A stretch of 64,000 nt of DNA from Endozoicomonas sp. ISHI1 (GTDB lineage Bacteria; Pseudomonadota; Gammaproteobacteria; Pseudomonadales; Endozoicomonadaceae): contig NZ_JAGRPU010000027.1 of the NCBI RefSeq assembly GCF_024606225.1, positions 19,204 through 83,203 on the forward strand. Direction: 5' to 3'. The notes under the pieces are model-generated. The model had not been told where the DNA came from. It searched no databases and saw nothing but the letters and a program-made list of their open reading frames with translations. The position numbers were made by a program, and so were the translations under genes. Positions 62,668 to 64,000 of this stretch are shown piece after piece (positions within the stretch are counted from its first letter, which is position 1; each line of letters opens with the position of its first letter).

Positions 62668-63564
62668 ATGGATGTTCAAAGCGCTACTTATCCCGGCAAC
62701 AGGTTACTGACTGACCAGGATCGCTCCCGGAATCCCTGTGACATCGTTGCATCGGCTGCTTATTACGTACTGGGTAAGCTCAGGCTGATTAATGTGCCTG
62801 AGGAGAGGGTGTACTCCAAAGTATTACGAGAGAATAAAAGCTTCTCTGCGACCTGTGAGCACTGGGAGTCCCCTGTAGGTAAAAGCATCTACGTGAGAAA
62901 GTGTGCTGTGCGTAAAGAGTGTGAACGGTATCTCAAGGTTGAAAAGTGGCTTCTCAGAGCGTCTCAGGGCCCGAATATTGTCAGGTTTATTGATACGAAG
63001 GACAATACTTTGCTGATGCCCTACGCAGGTAAATCACTTCAAGAAATTTTATGTACTCACCCTGCAGGGCTGTCATTGCCGACGATTGAGACCTATGCCC
63101 GGCAGTTAATGAAGGGTGTTGCTCACTTGCATGATGCAGGGATCTGGCATCTGGATTTGAAACTGGGAAATCTGGTAGTAGATGACCGGGACAATCTCTC
63201 CATCATTGATTTTGGTCTGTCTCAGTATGCGGGTCCGGCTGAAAATTACAAAGCCTGTACACAAGGTTACAGGCCTCCTGAACTTTTTTATGACGAGCCC
63301 ACGGCAATTTCCGGGAAAACCGATGTTTTTTCAGCGGGGGTTATTTTCTTCGAGATGTTGGCGCGCAAAAGGCTTTTTTCCAGTCGCTTTGATCTGAACA
63401 AGATGAACGATCAAGACGCTTATAATGAGCACCTGAGCAAACGACTCAAAGAAGTGGAAGCTATTGATAAACGCTATGCGGAATTAATAAGGTCAATGCT
63501 GGCCTGGAATCCAAAGAACCGGCCTCATGCCGATGAGGTGCTGGGTTACTTCATGAGATCCTGA
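62668..63564 (+). CDS. Eukaryotic-type Ser/Thr protein kinase, tandem copy 2
   Basis: This 298-residue protein is the tandem paralogue of the gene at 61626. It keeps the catalytic loop as HLDLKLGN (161-168), DFG at 181-183, GYRPPE and a KTDVFSAGVIFFEML segment, ending with HADEVLGYF. Asn-Gly versus Asp-Asn next to the metal-binding Asn is one visible change in the active site. The N-terminal 60 residues and the region after the APE-like motif differ most. The unit of duplication is about 1.05 kb and includes the upstream palindrome and the downstream TGACTGTGG stretch. Confidence 0.85.
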   Translation: MDVQSATYPGNRLLTDQDRSRNPCDIVASAAYYVLGKLRLINVPEERVYSKVLRENKSFSATCEHWESPVGKSIYVRKCAVRKECERYLKVEKWLLRASQGPNIVRFIDTKDNTLLMPYAGKSLQEILCTHPAGLSLPTIETYARQLMKGVAHLHDAGIWHLDLKLGNLVVDDRDNLSIIDFGLSQYAGPAENYKACTQGYRPPELFYDEPTAISGKTDVFSAGVIFFEMLARKRLFSSRFDLNKMNDQDAYNEHLSKRLKEVEAIDKRYAELIRSMLAWNPKNRPHADEVLGYFMRS

Positions 63565-63572
63565 CTGTGGTA

Positions 63573-63861
63573 TTAATGATGAGTCTTCCAGTCAGCAAGG
63601 TGTCTGAAAACATAGTCCTGATTCAAAAATTCCTGTTCGAGACGAGTCCTGCCTTTCTCTGAATCCAGTAGTTGATTGAAGAGAGACTGCTCTTCTGGTG
63701 TCAGGTTTTCAGGCATTTGTTTGACGGGCTGGCTTTCATGAGAGGTTTTATTGAAGAATGTTTCATAAGTTTTATTGTCCATCATCAGCGCTGTAAGATC
63801 AGGCCTCATTGACCGGGCATCACTGAGAATGGCGAAGCCCCAAGTGTCAATATCACCCTGG
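63573..63861 (-). pseudogene. 3' fragment of a DUF2220 (Wadjet JetD-like) gene cut by a mobile element
   Basis: Reading from 63861, the frame gives GDIDTWGFAILSDAR, then LTALMMDNKTYETF, NLTPEEQSLFNQLLDS and TRLEQEFL. This matches the C-terminal part of DUF2220 proteins, which contains the Toprim-like GDID-x-x-GF motif and the late LTPEE and RLEQE blocks, as in JetD, the nuclease subunit of Wadjet plasmid-defence systems. At 63862 the sequence becomes a 159-bp-type element, and an in-frame TAA lies inside it on this strand, so the gene is interrupted. Whether the N-terminal part survives beyond the right edge cannot be seen. An internal ATG at 63807-63809 could only give a 78-residue fragment. 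Confidence 0.7.
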
Positions 63862-64000
63862 CAGCCTGTCGGTCTTAAGCGTCCGTAGCGAGGATTGCAA
63901 GAAATTGAGGATAAAAATTTCTGCTTCTGAGGAGAATAGCGAGCTATTTGACGAAGAAGCAGGAATTTTTAGACCAATTTATTGCAACCGCAGTAGGACA
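63862..64000. mobile_element. Subtype 1 inverted-repeat element, truncated by the window edge
   Basis: 139 bases match the element at 30900-31058 nearly base for base, starting CAGCCTGTCGG-CTTAAG; the missing 20 would lie beyond the window. The left flank is CTGG rather than CTAG. It sits inside a JetD-like reading frame. Confidence 0.9.

Overview
The window reads as a chromosomal segment of a gammaproteobacterium of the Oceanospirillales/Pseudomonadales type. Three conserved blocks support this: orn near queG-nnr-tsaE-amiB-mutL-miaA-hfq-hflX-hflK-hflC-yjeT-hisZ-purA, then rnr/rlmB, then rpsF-rpsR-(DUF2232)-rplI followed at a distance by dnaB. Eukaryotic-like genes in the accessory parts (four protein kinases, and a secreted protein whose C-terminus looks like a Death domain) suggest an animal-associated lifestyle. 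Endozoicomonas is my best guess at genus, by inference only.

Layout. 0.2-10.6 kb: RNA decay and tRNA modification (orn, rhlE-type helicase, queG), metabolite repair (nnr), tRNA t6A (tsaE), cell-wall amidase (amiB), an unknown gene, mutL. 10.7-12.6 kb: autotransporter GDSL esterase wedged between mutL and miaA. 12.8-18.5 kb: miaA, hfq, hflX, hflK, hflC. 18.6-22.2 kb: an insert carrying a 979-aa secreted protein, bracketed by two copies of the hflC terminator. 22.3-25.2 kb: yjeT, hisZ, purA. 25.2-30.8 kb: a decayed ompW copy and an intact ompW in the same orientation, bracketing two tandem MutS-family ATPase genes that both carry N-terminal export or anchor signals. 31-43 kb: rnr, hlyIII-type gene, a coiled-coil membrane protein, GFA enzyme, rlmB, DUF2789, 2-hydroxyacid dehydrogenase, orphan HigA-type regulator, tamB/tamA. 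43-51 kb: ribosomal protein operon, a Tat-type PhoX phosphatase, tatABC, dnaB. 51-64 kb is accessory: a PHP-ATPase plus AlbA-type gene pair, a 5.2-kb island between 29-bp direct repeats (kinase, two paralogous secreted proteins, unknowns), srkA, two tandem kinase genes, and the 3' fragment of a DUF2220 (Wadjet JetD-like) gene cut by a mobile repeat.

A family of small non-autonomous inverted-repeat elements runs through the window. Two full copies are each exactly 159 bp, flanked by CTAG duplications. They share a core but have different terminal inverted repeats. A third copy runs off the right edge, and shorter derivatives lie at 22.49 kb, 12.64 kb and perhaps 29.98 kb. One insertion can be read against a paralogous empty site 2.2 kb away. 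No rRNA, tRNA or CRISPR array was seen.
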